Source: a virus. From it: DNA of 29,289 bases. The DNA is taken from positions 1 through 29,289 of the IMG/VR virus record IMGVR_UViG_3300009177_000095; one strand, written 5' to 3'. Positions 14,775 to 22,326 of the stretch are shown here, one piece after another. A program made the translations under genes and the position numbers. The first letter of the stretch is position 1. Each line of letters opens with the position of its first letter. The notes under the pieces are model-generated. The model was not told the origin of the DNA and made no database searches. It saw only the letters and a list, made by a program, of their open reading frames with translations.

Positions 14775-15683
14775 TCACGCTCCCTGAGAGCCGTACACTC
14801 CCCGCCACTCGCCGGCGCCCACGGAGAAGCGCTGGAAAGCCTTGAACTTGGCGTCGCCGGTGTCGAAGTCGTCACCGTTCTGGAACCTCTGCGCCATGCG
14901 CTCGAAGAAGTTCAGATCGTGGTCGCCCTTCCCAGCCAGCAGGAACCAGCTGTCGGGGTCCACGATGTAGTGCCCGACCATGTAGTCGAGCCCCTCCTCG
15001 CGGAGGGCATTGATCTCGTTGTTCGCGGTGTAGGGCCGGAACTCCGAGCCGAGGATCTCCCGCGCCGTCATCTTCAGCTGCGGCCCGCAGAGCAGGGTCT
15101 TGGCCTTGATGACGACCGGAATGTCCATCTCGTCCGTGAGAGCCTCGAACGAGATGATTGCCGCTTCCAGGCTCGTCGGCGACAGGTCGGCGTCCGTCGA
15201 GGCCCGGTTGCTGCCCGTGCCGCCGCCCAGCTTCGTGTGGGTCGCCGCGATCAGGGGCTCGTTCACGCCGAACTTGGGGAAGCCGTACTCGACGGTGAAC
15301 GCGTTGTTGAGCATGTTGAAGAACGCGACCTCGCGGGCATTCCGGGCCGCCTTGGCGAGCTCCTTCGTGTTCTTCTTCATCACGTTGTAGAGATCGTCTT
15401 CCATCATCTCCAGGGTGACGCGGAAGCCGAGCCCGTACGTGAGGTGGGTGTACCGCTTCTTGCCGCCCTGCCGAAAGTCCTGGTACGTGATCCCACGACC
15501 TTCGGGCTTGACGGGCATGGACCCCAGGCCGCCCACTTCGAGGTCTTCCTCGTAGGCACGCTTGGAGGTCTCGCTGTTGGCGATCTTGCTGTACTCGGGC
15601 GGGCGCTCGTCCATTTCCTGGAAGAACACCTTGCGAAGCCCGGGTGCAATCAGGTAGGAAAAGGCACCTGTTACGTTGACCAT
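14775..15683 (-). CDS. major capsid protein
   Basis: Protein of 302 residues with the pattern of HK97-fold capsid proteins: an N-terminal helical arm (YEEDLEVGGLGSMPVKPEGRG), an E-loop-like stretch (YTHLTYGLGFRVTLEMMEDD), a long spine helix (NTKELAKAARNAREVAFFNMLNNAF), and later the strands DIPVVIKAKTLLCGPQ and WFLLAGKGDHDLNFFE. Size is in the normal range for a capsid protein made without a delta domain. It follows the scaffold and decoration-like genes and has AGGAGG before ATG. It resembles Mu-gpT-like podovirus capsid proteins in pattern. It builds the icosahedral head. Confidence 0.8.
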   Translation of the reverse strand: MVNVTGAFSYLIAPGLRKVFFQEMDERPPEYSKIANSETSKRAYEEDLEVGGLGSMPVKPEGRGITYQDFRQGGKKRYTHLTYGLGFRVTLEMMEDDLYNVMKKNTKELAKAARNAREVAFFNMLNNAFTVEYGFPKFGVNEPLIAATHTKLGGGTGSNRASTDADLSPTSLEAAIISFEALTDEMDIPVVIKAKTLLCGPQLKMTAREILGSEFRPYTANNEINALREEGLDYMVGHYIVDPDSWFLLAGKGDHDLNFFERMAQRFQNGDDFDTGDAKFKAFQRFSVGAGEWRGVYGSQGA

Positions 15684-15697
15684 TGGTCCCTATCCTC

Positions 15698-16132
15698 CTA
15701 CGCTGCCTTGCCCAGTTGGGTGGCGCTCTCCAGGAACTTCCCGCGGGCGATCTTCTGCCCATTGGGGAGTGTCTGGATCTCCATGACCAAGAAGGTCCCC
15801 GCGGTCGCCCGATCCGCTGTCCATACGCCAGCGGCCTTGTTGAGCGTCACGAGCTTCTTGATGTCTGCCTGAACTGCCCCCGGCATCACCACTCCGAAGA
15901 GTGTGTCGTCGTTGGCGATCCAGACGGTGACTGGCCGGCCCGCAACGGTGGTCGCGGGCATTGCTGCCACCCCGACGACTGATGCGGCCCCTGTGGCGGC
16001 CACGGTCACGGCTCCCGCCGCGTCCAGGACCACCGGCTCACCGACCTCGAACGACTGCGCCGCCGCCTCTGGAAAGGTCAGCGTATGCGGCGAGTTGCCC
16101 GAGACGGTCATTTGCTGCTCGAGCTGCCTCAT
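15698..16132 (-). CDS. decoration / head-stabilising-like protein
   Basis: Protein of 144 residues, starting at the ATG at 16132 (the upstream open frame extends to 16177 without support). It is a Val/Ala/Thr-rich beta protein: FEVGEPVVLDAAGAVTVAATGAASVVGVAA, then TVWIANDDTLFGVVMPG. This design, a domain around a GxPVVLD strand next to the capsid gene, is common in phage decoration proteins (the family called DUF2190 or cement-type proteins has this style). It precedes the capsid gene by 14 bases. Role: cements or stabilises capsid subunits; this is inferred. Confidence 0.6.
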   Translation of the reverse strand: MRQLEQQMTVSGNSPHTLTFPEAAAQSFEVGEPVVLDAAGAVTVAATGAASVVGVAAMPATTVAGRPVTVWIANDDTLFGVVMPGAVQADIKKLVTLNKAAGVWTADRATAGTFLVMEIQTLPNGQKIARGKFLESATQLGKAA

Positions 16133-16136
16133 AGTT

Positions 16137-16595
16137 TCACCCCTTTTCGTCCAGCTCCACGTCGTCGCGGGAGACACTGCCCGAGTAACCGGGAACGTCC
16201 CGGTGCTCCTCGAAGCCGACTCCCCCGACTGCGTTCTTGAAGCTGGAGCTCACACCCGTTGCGAGTGCGTCGATCTTGGCCTTGTTGCGCTTCCGGTACA
16301 CTTCGTGCAGCTCCTTCGGAATCCGCGCGAGTACCAGATCTCCGACCTCGACGGTCCGCTCCACGGACTCCCCACCTTTCAGGGGGGTGCCGTCGTCACG
16401 AGCGTACGTCTTCTCTTGGCCACCCGCCTTGACGACTTCGTAGCCGAGGAAGTCCGTCTTGCGGGTCATGTTCAGCTTCTCCTTGCGGAGCCAGCGGTAG
16501 TGGTAGTTCGGGTCCTTGTTCTCGACCGTCAGAGGATCGAAAACACCGCCGGCGATCTTCTTGTCGATCTCGTCCTTGACGAACTCGATCCCCAT
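16137..16595 (-). CDS. conserved-type head-cluster protein, function unknown
   Basis: Protein of 152 residues, placed between scaffold and decoration-type genes with one base separating it from the scaffold stop. Sequence features: HYRWLRKEKLNMTRKTDFLGYEVVK, then KTYARDDGTPLKGGE, VEVGDLVLARIPKELHEVYRKRNKAK, and an acidic C-terminus with DVELDEKG. The W-containing RW-x-R and DLVLARIP segments resemble small proteins found next to scaffold genes in several podoviruses. It may act in capsid assembly. The start is supported by AAAGGCGG upstream. Confidence 0.5.
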   Translation of the reverse strand: MGIEFVKDEIDKKIAGGVFDPLTVENKDPNYHYRWLRKEKLNMTRKTDFLGYEVVKAGGQEKTYARDDGTPLKGGESVERTVEVGDLVLARIPKELHEVYRKRNKAKIDALATGVSSSFKNAVGGVGFEEHRDVPGYSGSVSRDDVELDEKG

Positions 16596-16596
16596 T

Positions 16597-17322
16597 TCAG
16601 GCCGCCTTTCCCTTCTTCGTGGACTTGGGACGAACGCCGCCAGGAGTGGCCCAGCGATCCCAGTCGTCTTCGCCCATGTCGAAGGCCTTCATGACTTCCC
16701 GTTCCTCACGGGTCATCGACTTCGGCCGCTCCTTGTCGGGCTCGGCCGAACTCGCGCCCTCGGGACGAGAGCCGCGTTCACGTTCGGATTTCTTCGCCTC
16801 CTCGATCTCTTCGTCGAGGTGTTGGGACCGAACGTACTTCAGCGCCGCCGTGTAGGAGCCAGACTTCGCCTTGACGTCCAACGGCATGTCGCGCATGAAC
16901 TCGTCGATCTCCTTCTCGTACTTGTCGAACTGAGCGCCGTGCCTCGACCGAGCCGCTTCGCGTTCGGTCTCTGCGCTCCGCCCGAAGTACTCCTGCAGAA
17001 TCGGGCCGACCCGCATCGTCACGAGCTCGTTCATCGCGGCGACGGGATCTTCGTCGAACTTGTCTCGCATGTTCTTGACGCGCTCTTGGGCACTCTTGGC
17101 CCCCGCGTCACCTTGAGCAGCAGCCCGCTGGATCTGATCGAGGATGACCTGAACCTGGCCGCGAGCCGTGGCTGCCTCTTGGAGGCTACGTTCCGTAGCC
17201 CCACGAAGCTCCTGGTTGTCGCGCTCCAGCTTGTCGATTCGAGTCTTTGCAGACTCTTCGTCTTCAGGCTGTTCCTCCGTCTCGTCCGTGGTATCCTCCT
17301 GCTCGTCCGGGTCGATTGTCAT
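16597..17322 (-). CDS. capsid assembly scaffolding protein
   Basis: Protein of 241 residues: very charged, coiled-coil and with no hydrophobic core. The N-terminus is acidic (DPDEQEDTTDETEEQPEDEE), residues about 25-85 form a coiled coil, a conserved-looking middle GPILQEYFG and AAMNELVTMRVG follows, and the C-terminus is basic (RPKSTKKGKAA), as needed to bind the capsid protein. Composition and position between portal and capsid genes are those of scaffolding proteins. The start has AAGGAAAAC before ATG; the ORF start overlaps the gene at 17264 by 59 bases. Confidence 0.7.
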   Translation of the reverse strand: MTIDPDEQEDTTDETEEQPEDEESAKTRIDKLERDNQELRGATERSLQEAATARGQVQVILDQIQRAAAQGDAGAKSAQERVKNMRDKFDEDPVAAMNELVTMRVGPILQEYFGRSAETEREAARSRHGAQFDKYEKEIDEFMRDMPLDVKAKSGSYTAALKYVRSQHLDEEIEEAKKSERERGSRPEGASSAEPDKERPKSMTREEREVMKAFDMGEDDWDRWATPGGVRPKSTKKGKAA

Positions 17323-17575
17323 CTTCGTTTTCCTTCAGCTGTGCCTCTTCGAGGCGATCCAGCAGCTTGTCGCCGAACTCGATGAAGATGTTCAGCGCGT
17401 TGAACTCACCCTTAAGTTCCAGTACCGCCTCCCATGTTGGGGCCCCCACCATTCGGAGGAGGCAGCCCTGTCTGGCCTCCAGGAGGTGCTCCCACAGGAG
17501 CGCCCACTCCGGGTCCGTTCGGATTTTGTTGAGGGCCTCCGACAGGTCCTCCCTGCTGTTGGGCAGCGGCGGCAT
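17264..17575 (-). CDS. overprinted small gene between portal and scaffold
   Basis: Protein of 103 residues. It reads as a true soluble helical protein (DLSEALNKIRTDPEWALLWEHLLE, then WEAVLELKGEFNALNIFIEFGDKLLDRLEE). This pattern, a helical D-P-x-W then W-E-x-V-L-E-L-K-G, is typical of small phage proteins encoded between portal and scaffold genes. It overlaps the 3' 164 bases of the portal gene in another frame and 59 bases of the scaffold gene. Its SD, GGAG seven bases before the ATG at 17575, is good. The overlapped portal tail is low complexity (Pro, Gly, Gln, Asn), as expected when a C-terminus is overprinted. An in-frame GTG lies at 17581. Confidence 0.65.
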   Translation of the reverse strand: MPPLPNSREDLSEALNKIRTDPEWALLWEHLLEARQGCLLRMVGAPTWEAVLELKGEFNALNIFIEFGDKLLDRLEEAQLKENEDDNRPGRAGGYHGRDGGTA

Positions 17576-19346
17576 TTGCACTCTCCAGTTGTTCTGACAG
17601 GCTCGGCGGCAGCAACGTGTCGACGGCCCTGATTTCGAAGGTCTGGACGATCATCTTCATCAGATAGCGAGCCCCGTCGGCCATCTCCGCGACCATCAGC
17701 TTCACAGGCGGCGGGGTGTCTGGATTCAGGGCTATCGACGACATCTGAATCACTTGCTGGTAGTACTGCGTCAGGGTGCCCATCATTGAGAGCAGGCCCT
17801 GTTTCTCGATCTCGCGGTTGATCGTGGCGGTGCTCGCCGTGAGCTCCATTCCAATACCGTCCGCGATGAACTCCTCTGGGAGGTCGAGAACCTGCTCCAC
17901 GAGCTTGCCGTCCGAACCCTTCACGAAGTACGCCATGCCCTTGGGCCGGAACTGGCAGTTCAGGAGCAGCAGCTTCTTGCCCACGGACCCCAAGCAGTCG
18001 CGGACGTCTCGGACGTTCAAGTCGAATCGTCTGTTTCCCTCTTGGATGAGCGCGAGCGTGCCCGTCGCCGTCGCGCGATTTCCCATGACGTTGGACTCTC
18101 GCCCAAGTTGGTAATCCGCGACGCCCGACCTTCTCTCCGCATACGCCAGACAACTAGTCTCCAGTTGACGCATTGAAGGATAGATGTCAGCCATCGGCAG
18201 GGAAACAATGTCTCTACCCGGGTCCGGAACCGTGAGGAATCGGCCAGGCCAGACGCGAGTCCCGTTACGGACAACACCACGACGTCCGATGAAGAACCTC
18301 GTGTTCGCCAGCGTCGCGTTGTCGACCTGCTGGTTGTGAAGCGTAGAAATTTCCTCTTGCAGGAGCGAAAGCTGGCGAGAAATCCCAACGCCATCGCGCT
18401 TGCCCTCTCGGTCAATGAACTTCCCCTTCTTGAAGGGCCGTTCGCCTGTGATGTCTGGGTTGTAGACACAACGGGCGACGGTACTTGTAGGATGGTGATA
18501 AGTGATCATCACCGGGACTGGCAACTTGCTGCCACCAAGCGGGAGATCTGCGTAGATCTCGTACATGGTGTTGAGCTTGTCCTTCGACTTGCTCGTCTGC
18601 GCCTCGAACTCGTTTTCGAGCACCTTCTCCTCCATCGGAGTCGGTTGCTCTTTGGCGGCAAGGATCTTGTCGACGTCGTCGTACACCTTGTCGTGCTGGC
18701 GCCACCGGAGCTGGCCATCCGTGAGGCGTACCCTGTGCGCCAGCCACTCAGCCTGGTACAGCTCGTCCTCGATGCCCGCCTGGCAGATGATATCCGCCAG
18801 GAGAACGTGTTGGACCTGAGGTCGGCGGACCACCTTGTCGACTGGGCGGGCAGCACCGTTGGAGACGACGAAAGAACGCTGCGTGTACGTCTCCCAGTAG
18901 ACTTTCAGGTACGCCCAGCCGTGCTTCACGATCTCGACCACCCAAGAACGAGTCTGGGTGTACATCCCGGTTTCATTGACGCGGGACCACTCCATGAAGT
19001 CCTGGAGGGGGTTCACGACCGGCTCGAGGTCCTTGATCAACGCCTCTGCGCTCCAGAAGGGCTGGACCGCGAAGATCGTGTTCATGATCCTGGCTACGAT
19101 CGAGTCGACCGTGATACCCACCAGAGGAATGACGAGATTGGCGGCACCATCCCAGGGAAAGGTCTTGCGCACGTTCACTGGGTCCCCCAGGTAGAGACGA
19201 TTCGATTCGTCGATCCACTGGAGCTTGACTTCGTGCGCTTGGAGGGCCTCCTCGAGTTCACCGTTCAGGTAGCTCGGAAGCCATTGCTTGTCTCGTGGCG
19301 TGAGAGCCACGGGCGCGCCTGGGATAACACCGCTGTACTGAGGCAT
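17412..19346 (-). CDS. portal protein
   Basis: Protein of 644 residues, with the segments expected of a podovirus portal: KTFPWDGAANLVIPLVGITVDSIVARIMNTIFA near residues 61-93 and SWVVEIVKHGWAYLKVYWETYTQRSF in the wing. A conserved KGKFIDREGKRDGVGISRQLSLLQEEISTLHNQQVDNATLANTRFFI segment covers the stem and clip. The last 60 residues are low-complexity Gln/Pro/Gly. Role: dodecameric ring at the unique vertex through which DNA is packaged. The ATG at 19346 overlaps the upstream small gene by the ATGA rule. It follows the terminases and precedes scaffold and capsid genes, the classic head order. Confidence 0.85.
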   Translation of the reverse strand: MPQYSGVIPGAPVALTPRDKQWLPSYLNGELEEALQAHEVKLQWIDESNRLYLGDPVNVRKTFPWDGAANLVIPLVGITVDSIVARIMNTIFAVQPFWSAEALIKDLEPVVNPLQDFMEWSRVNETGMYTQTRSWVVEIVKHGWAYLKVYWETYTQRSFVVSNGAARPVDKVVRRPQVQHVLLADIICQAGIEDELYQAEWLAHRVRLTDGQLRWRQHDKVYDDVDKILAAKEQPTPMEEKVLENEFEAQTSKSKDKLNTMYEIYADLPLGGSKLPVPVMITYHHPTSTVARCVYNPDITGERPFKKGKFIDREGKRDGVGISRQLSLLQEEISTLHNQQVDNATLANTRFFIGRRGVVRNGTRVWPGRFLTVPDPGRDIVSLPMADIYPSMRQLETSCLAYAERRSGVADYQLGRESNVMGNRATATGTLALIQEGNRRFDLNVRDVRDCLGSVGKKLLLLNCQFRPKGMAYFVKGSDGKLVEQVLDLPEEFIADGIGMELTASTATINREIEKQGLLSMMGTLTQYYQQVIQMSSIALNPDTPPPVKLMVAEMADGARYLMKMIVQTFEIRAVDTLLPPSLSEQLESANAAAAQQQGGPVGGPQQNPNGPGVGAPVGAPPGGQTGLPPPNGGGPNMGGGTGT

Positions 19347-19477
19347 CAGTACTTCTCGCCCTTCTCTTCGTCGGAGGCTCCGCCCTTCTTCTTGCCCATT
19401 GGTGGCTTCACGGCACCACTCTTCTTGGAGCCCTTCTCACCACGTCTCACGTCCTTCTGCGCACGGCCCATGTTCAT
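19346..19477 (-). CDS. small Lys-rich protein before portal
   Basis: Protein of 43 residues, not previously visible as a long ORF; ATG at 19477, TGA at 19346-19348 overlapping the portal ATG. It is highly basic and Lys-rich (KKSGAVKPPMGKKKGGASDEEKGEKY) with an acidic tail. A G-rich stretch AGGGGG lies just before ATG. Small basic proteins of this type beside portal genes are known but without function; it could bind nucleic acid. Translational coupling to the portal is likely. Confidence rests on start/stop overlap and codon bias. Confidence 0.5.
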   Translation of the reverse strand: MNMGRAQKDVRRGEKGSKKSGAVKPPMGKKKGGASDEEKGEKY

Positions 19478-19483
19478 CACCCC

Positions 19484-19897
19484 CTATCTGCCGGTGAATC
19501 CGACTTGAGACATGACCGGAGCAGCGGCAGCAGGGGAGAAGCTTCGTGGAACGTCTCCGATCCCTGGGCCGCTGCCAGGCGCCGACACGAAGCCGATGCC
19601 TGAACCCTGAGCCTCCATCATGCGCTGGAGCAGGGTCGTTTCGGAAGCCGTAGTCGCCAGGCTGCCGAGATCCTTGACGACGGCCGCCAACGCTTTGGCA
19701 TTGGTGGTCCGTTCCTCCTTGGTCTTGCCCAGCATGTTCGCCATGCTGTTCATCATGCCTGTGAACTGAGGCACGGCGACGGCGTCCTGGGTGGCAGGGC
19801 CACCTGTGTCAGCTGGCATCGTGTTCTGGCTTGCGCCAACACCGCCACCGACTTCGCTGCCACCGACCCCACTTGGCGAACCTGATAGCTGGCTCAT
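19484..19897 (-). CDS. hypothetical low-complexity protein
   Basis: Protein of 137 residues. The first 45 are Gly/Ser/Pro/Thr-rich. A helical middle MMNSMANMLGKTKEERTTNAKALAAVVKDLGSLA and TTLLQRMMEAQ, and an Ala/Pro/Gly end follow. Its ATG at 19897 overlaps the stop of the gene at 19894 (ATGA), so it is translated with it. No family is recognised. Position between terL and portal suggests a head or packaging accessory. It could be a virion-associated linker. Confidence 0.45.
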   Translation of the reverse strand: MSQLSGSPSGVGGSEVGGGVGASQNTMPADTGGPATQDAVAVPQFTGMMNSMANMLGKTKEERTTNAKALAAVVKDLGSLATTASETTLLQRMMEAQGSGIGFVSAPGSGPGIGDVPRSFSPAAAAPVMSQVGFTGR

Positions 19898-20097
19898 CTC
19901 TCCCCCTTCTTGAGAATCATGAACATTTGCGCCGGCGTCTTGCTAAAACGCTGCAAAACACCTACGAAGTCACCTTTTACGCCCGTTCGGCGGAAAAGTT
20001 CGGCTTTTTCCCCAGGAGTCATCCCTTGAGAGACTCGGCGACGGTACGTCGGGTCTGAATCAGGGCCTTTTAGGTGATTTTCGAGCAATTCCCGCAC
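19894..20097 (-). CDS. hypothetical small basic protein
   Basis: Protein of 67 residues with a GTG start at 20097, preceded by GAGGG. It is basic and helical, with DPTYRRRVSQGMTPGEKAELFRRTGVKGDFVGVLQRFSKTPAQMFMILKKGER. The C-terminal helix is amphipathic. No recognised family. It overlaps the next gene by four bases, supporting reality. The charge could suit nucleic-acid or portal binding. Confidence 0.45.
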   Translation of the reverse strand: MRELLENHLKGPDSDPTYRRRVSQGMTPGEKAELFRRTGVKGDFVGVLQRFSKTPAQMFMILKKGER

Positions 20098-20107
20098 GTT
20101 TTGGCCC

Positions 20108-20476
20108 TCAGATGAAGTAAAGGTCGACGTTCATGTCCACGCCGCCCATCATCAGGAAGTTTTGCGGTGTCGTAGGCTTCGGGAGCATGATCAGACGCTT
20201 TGGATCTGCCTCAAACAGGTCCATGGCGAAGAAATTGCTCGGGTCTAGCTCCCGCTTGAGCAGAAAAGCGCCATCCACACGTGGAAGAACGAGCAAAAGG
20301 TTCACGGGAGCGTCAACCGGGGTATCCGGCCACTCGATTGGCAGGCTCCAAATGAGCTCCTTGAGCCTCATGGTCGTGTGGATCGCGTTCATCTGCGCTA
20401 TGGTCACGATGTCGAGAAGGTCGCGGACACCATTCCCGTCATCGTTCACGAGGTAGAATCTAGATGTATTCGGCAT
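20108..20476 (-). CDS. hypothetical protein between terL and portal genes
   Basis: Protein of 122 residues, starting at ATG 20476 with GGAGG six bases before. The longer frame to 20518 runs through the hairpin/C-tract element and is not supported. A hydrophobic mix of strands and helices includes LLLVLPRVDGAFLLKREL and DLFEADPKRLIMLPKPTTPQNFLMMGGV. No family is recognised. It may be a head-tail or packaging-linked protein. Confidence 0.5.
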   Translation of the reverse strand: MPNTSRFYLVNDDGNGVRDLLDIVTIAQMNAIHTTMRLKELIWSLPIEWPDTPVDAPVNLLLVLPRVDGAFLLKRELDPSNFFAMDLFEADPKRLIMLPKPTTPQNFLMMGGVDMNVDLYFI

Positions 20477-20490
20477 TTGTCCTCCAGATT

Positions 20491-20525
20491 GCCTGCCCCT
20501 TGGGCAGGCCCCCCCCACCCCACCC
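20491..20525. repeat. hairpin plus C-tract element, copy C
   Basis: Stem GCCTGCCC-CTT-GGGCAGGC (20491-20509) is followed by a C-tract broken by two A residues (to 20525). It sits in the gap between terL (stop at 20557) and the gene starting at 20476. On the minus strand, the direction of transcription, the RNA would carry a G-tract that could form a quadruplex, followed by the hairpin and then the SD. It may be a stem for attenuation or mRNA processing; no T-tract follows. Confidence 0.6.
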
Positions 20526-20556
20526 AGGAGCCAGGAATAGAACTAGCCCAGACGAC

Positions 20557-22098
20557 TCAGTAACCAGTCCTGTGGCTGATTCCCTCGAACCTGTAGGGCT
20601 GGTCCTCGGGATCTTGCATGTCCGGTGCCTCTTCGATGCCACTGTCGGGCATCACGGCCACTTGCGGCAGGTAGCTAAGGGCATCCAACGTGTCTACCGT
20701 ATCGCTCAAAGGAAACGACTCGAATTCTTCAATCATTAACCCGCAGGTTGATCTCCGGACCCAAAGTCGTCCCCTTTCAGCGTACGGCTGGAGTCCTCGG
20801 ATGCGGGACTCCTTTCCTTCTCTTGAGCCAGGCCTTACTTCTCGAACATTGAGCCACCTGTTGCGCCTCATGCACTCGGCTTCGATAAAGCCCTTCAACG
20901 CGCGCTGGTATGCGATGCCCTCTACAGTTACGCAAAGCGGGTCCCATCTCTGGGACATCTCGAAAATCTTCTCGATCATCTGTAGTGGTTGGCATCGTTC
21001 TGCCCAAGCCTCGAGCACGATTATGCGCTCGAACTCGTCGAGGCCCGCTGCCACGACAGCAGATCGGGCCGCGCCGTCCTTCTGGCTAATCGCGGGGTCA
21101 ACCAGGATAACTGGGACCATCTTGACAGGGCGTGGCTGGCCCACGAACCGCAGCTTCACGAAGCCATCCTCGAGTTCCCACCCCTCGAGTTCGTAGTACC
21201 GCAGCCACGCCGGATCGAACGTGACAGACTCGGGATCGAACGGCTCATTCTGGTACTGACACGAGAACTTGAACGGACCAATCTTCCGCTTGATCCGCAG
21301 CATCTCGTCGAGTGGGAAGCGATCAGGCCACAGGGTCGTATTCCCAGGCTGCAGCGCTTTGCGATGAAAGATCGCTATGTCTTGCTCATGCTCCATGATC
21401 CAGGCATAGAGATCCTTGTGGGTCCACCGGGTCCCATACGTGTCGATCTGGTCAGTCGGCTTCTCGAGCAACGACTCGCAGTACAGGTACCAGTCGATCG
21501 TCTTCCGCATCACGTCGACGCTCTCGCTGGCTTCCTTGCCAACCAAGTCATCGAGCTTGATGCGGGTGTAGTGCCGTGAAACGACTGCGCCACCGACGCC
21601 GATGATCTCCACCGTCGACTCGGGATAGTCGTGCTTCCTCGGGACGACCATCTCGCTCTCGCTCCACTTGACCTTCCCTGTATCCACGAGGAGGTCCGGG
21701 AAGAGCCAACGGAACATGCCAGAACGCTCCCACACCGCCTGGATGCGCCGCAGGAAGTGGGAAGCGTTCGTGGCAGTCTCGTTCCCGATGAGTATCCTCT
21801 CATCAGGATTCGCGGCGATGCAGCGAACCGTGTCCGCGATCGTCCAGACCGAGGTCTTGAGGTGGTCGCGTGGGGCGAGTCCCAGCTTCCGCCGCGCGGG
21901 CCCCTGGATGAACTTGCACATGTCCCCATGCAGCTCGGGGATCAAGTCCTTGAACCCAATGATCGCCTTGGCCATCACGTACGTGTTCTTCTGAGCCTGC
22001 TCTCGCAAGCTAAGACGCACATCTTCCGTACGATCAGATTCGTCACCCTCGGCGGCTGCCCACCGGGCGTGCTCGAAGTCTGAGGCAAAGCCGGTCAT
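20557..22098 (-). CDS. terL: terminase large subunit (TerL)
   Basis: Protein of 513 residues. ATPase half: Walker A-like LAPRDHLKTS at 74-83 (deviant, as usual in TerL), Walker B RIKLDDL at 179-185 with Asp183-Asp184, and the coupling motif YGTRWTHKD at 221-229. Nuclease half: VDPAIS at 333-338 with catalytic Asp334, TVEGIAYQ at 391-398, and DTVDTLDALSYL around 466-477 with acidic residues for the two-metal site. Role: ATP-driven packaging of DNA into the prohead and cutting of the concatemer. TerS lies two genes upstream. The start ATG has no clear SD: a CTTCAAGAATTGAAA palindrome (minus strand) ends 11 bases before it. Confidence 0.9.
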   Translation of the reverse strand: MTGFASDFEHARWAAAEGDESDRTEDVRLSLREQAQKNTYVMAKAIIGFKDLIPELHGDMCKFIQGPARRKLGLAPRDHLKTSVWTIADTVRCIAANPDERILIGNETATNASHFLRRIQAVWERSGMFRWLFPDLLVDTGKVKWSESEMVVPRKHDYPESTVEIIGVGGAVVSRHYTRIKLDDLVGKEASESVDVMRKTIDWYLYCESLLEKPTDQIDTYGTRWTHKDLYAWIMEHEQDIAIFHRKALQPGNTTLWPDRFPLDEMLRIKRKIGPFKFSCQYQNEPFDPESVTFDPAWLRYYELEGWELEDGFVKLRFVGQPRPVKMVPVILVDPAISQKDGAARSAVVAAGLDEFERIIVLEAWAERCQPLQMIEKIFEMSQRWDPLCVTVEGIAYQRALKGFIEAECMRRNRWLNVREVRPGSREGKESRIRGLQPYAERGRLWVRRSTCGLMIEEFESFPLSDTVDTLDALSYLPQVAVMPDSGIEEAPDMQDPEDQPYRFEGISHRTGY

Positions 22099-22109
22099 GC
22101 TTCTATGGG

Positions 22110-22124
22110 TTTCAATTCTTGAAG
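22110..22124. promoter_or_regulatory. YTTCA-N5-TGAAR palindrome upstream of terL
   Basis: TTTCA-ATTCT-TGAAG on the plus strand lies in the 39-base gap upstream of terL. Just before it on the minus strand is a short hairpin GCGGCA-CGT-TGCCGC. No proper SD is seen between it and the terL ATG. Belongs to the dispersed set. Confidence 0.55.
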
Positions 22125-22137
22125 CGGCAACGTGCCG

Positions 22138-22317
22138 CTAGTCGACGGGGTCCTCGTACCGCAGCGGGTTGTACATCCCGTCGGCCGAGTTGTTCGACCG
22201 CGCCGGCTGGGCCGTCTGCTCGTCATCGTCGTCGTCCTCGAGGCCCTCGTTCTCGAGATCCTCCTCGCTAGGCTCGTCGACTTCGGGTGCGGGCTCATCC
22301 TCTGGGCGCTTGTTCAT
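22138..22317 (-). CDS. small, highly acidic protein
   Basis: Protein of 59 residues, supported by an excellent AGGAGGACGAC-ATG. It is very acidic, with runs of Asp and Glu (residues 8-33, including LEDDDDDE), and ends with ADGMYNPLRYEDPVD. No family. Acidic proteins near terminase genes may act as DNA mimics or chaperones, but this is speculative. It lies 9 bases after the stop of the 85-residue protein and 39 bases before terL. Confidence 0.55.
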   Translation of the reverse strand: MNKRPEDEPAPEVDEPSEEDLENEGLEDDDDDEQTAQPARSNNSADGMYNPLRYEDPVD

Positions 22318-22326
22318 GTCGTCCTC

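Noticed and set aside
17341-17420. GTTCA-N6-TGAAC palindrome in coding DNA
   Set aside because: Spacer is six, inside a gene, and not matching the YTTCA-N5-TGAAR set; probably chance.
22095-22298. Minus-strand ORF (67 residues) upstream of terL
   Set aside because: Out of frame with the acidic 59-residue gene that has an excellent SD; composition Arg/Thr/Ser low-quality.
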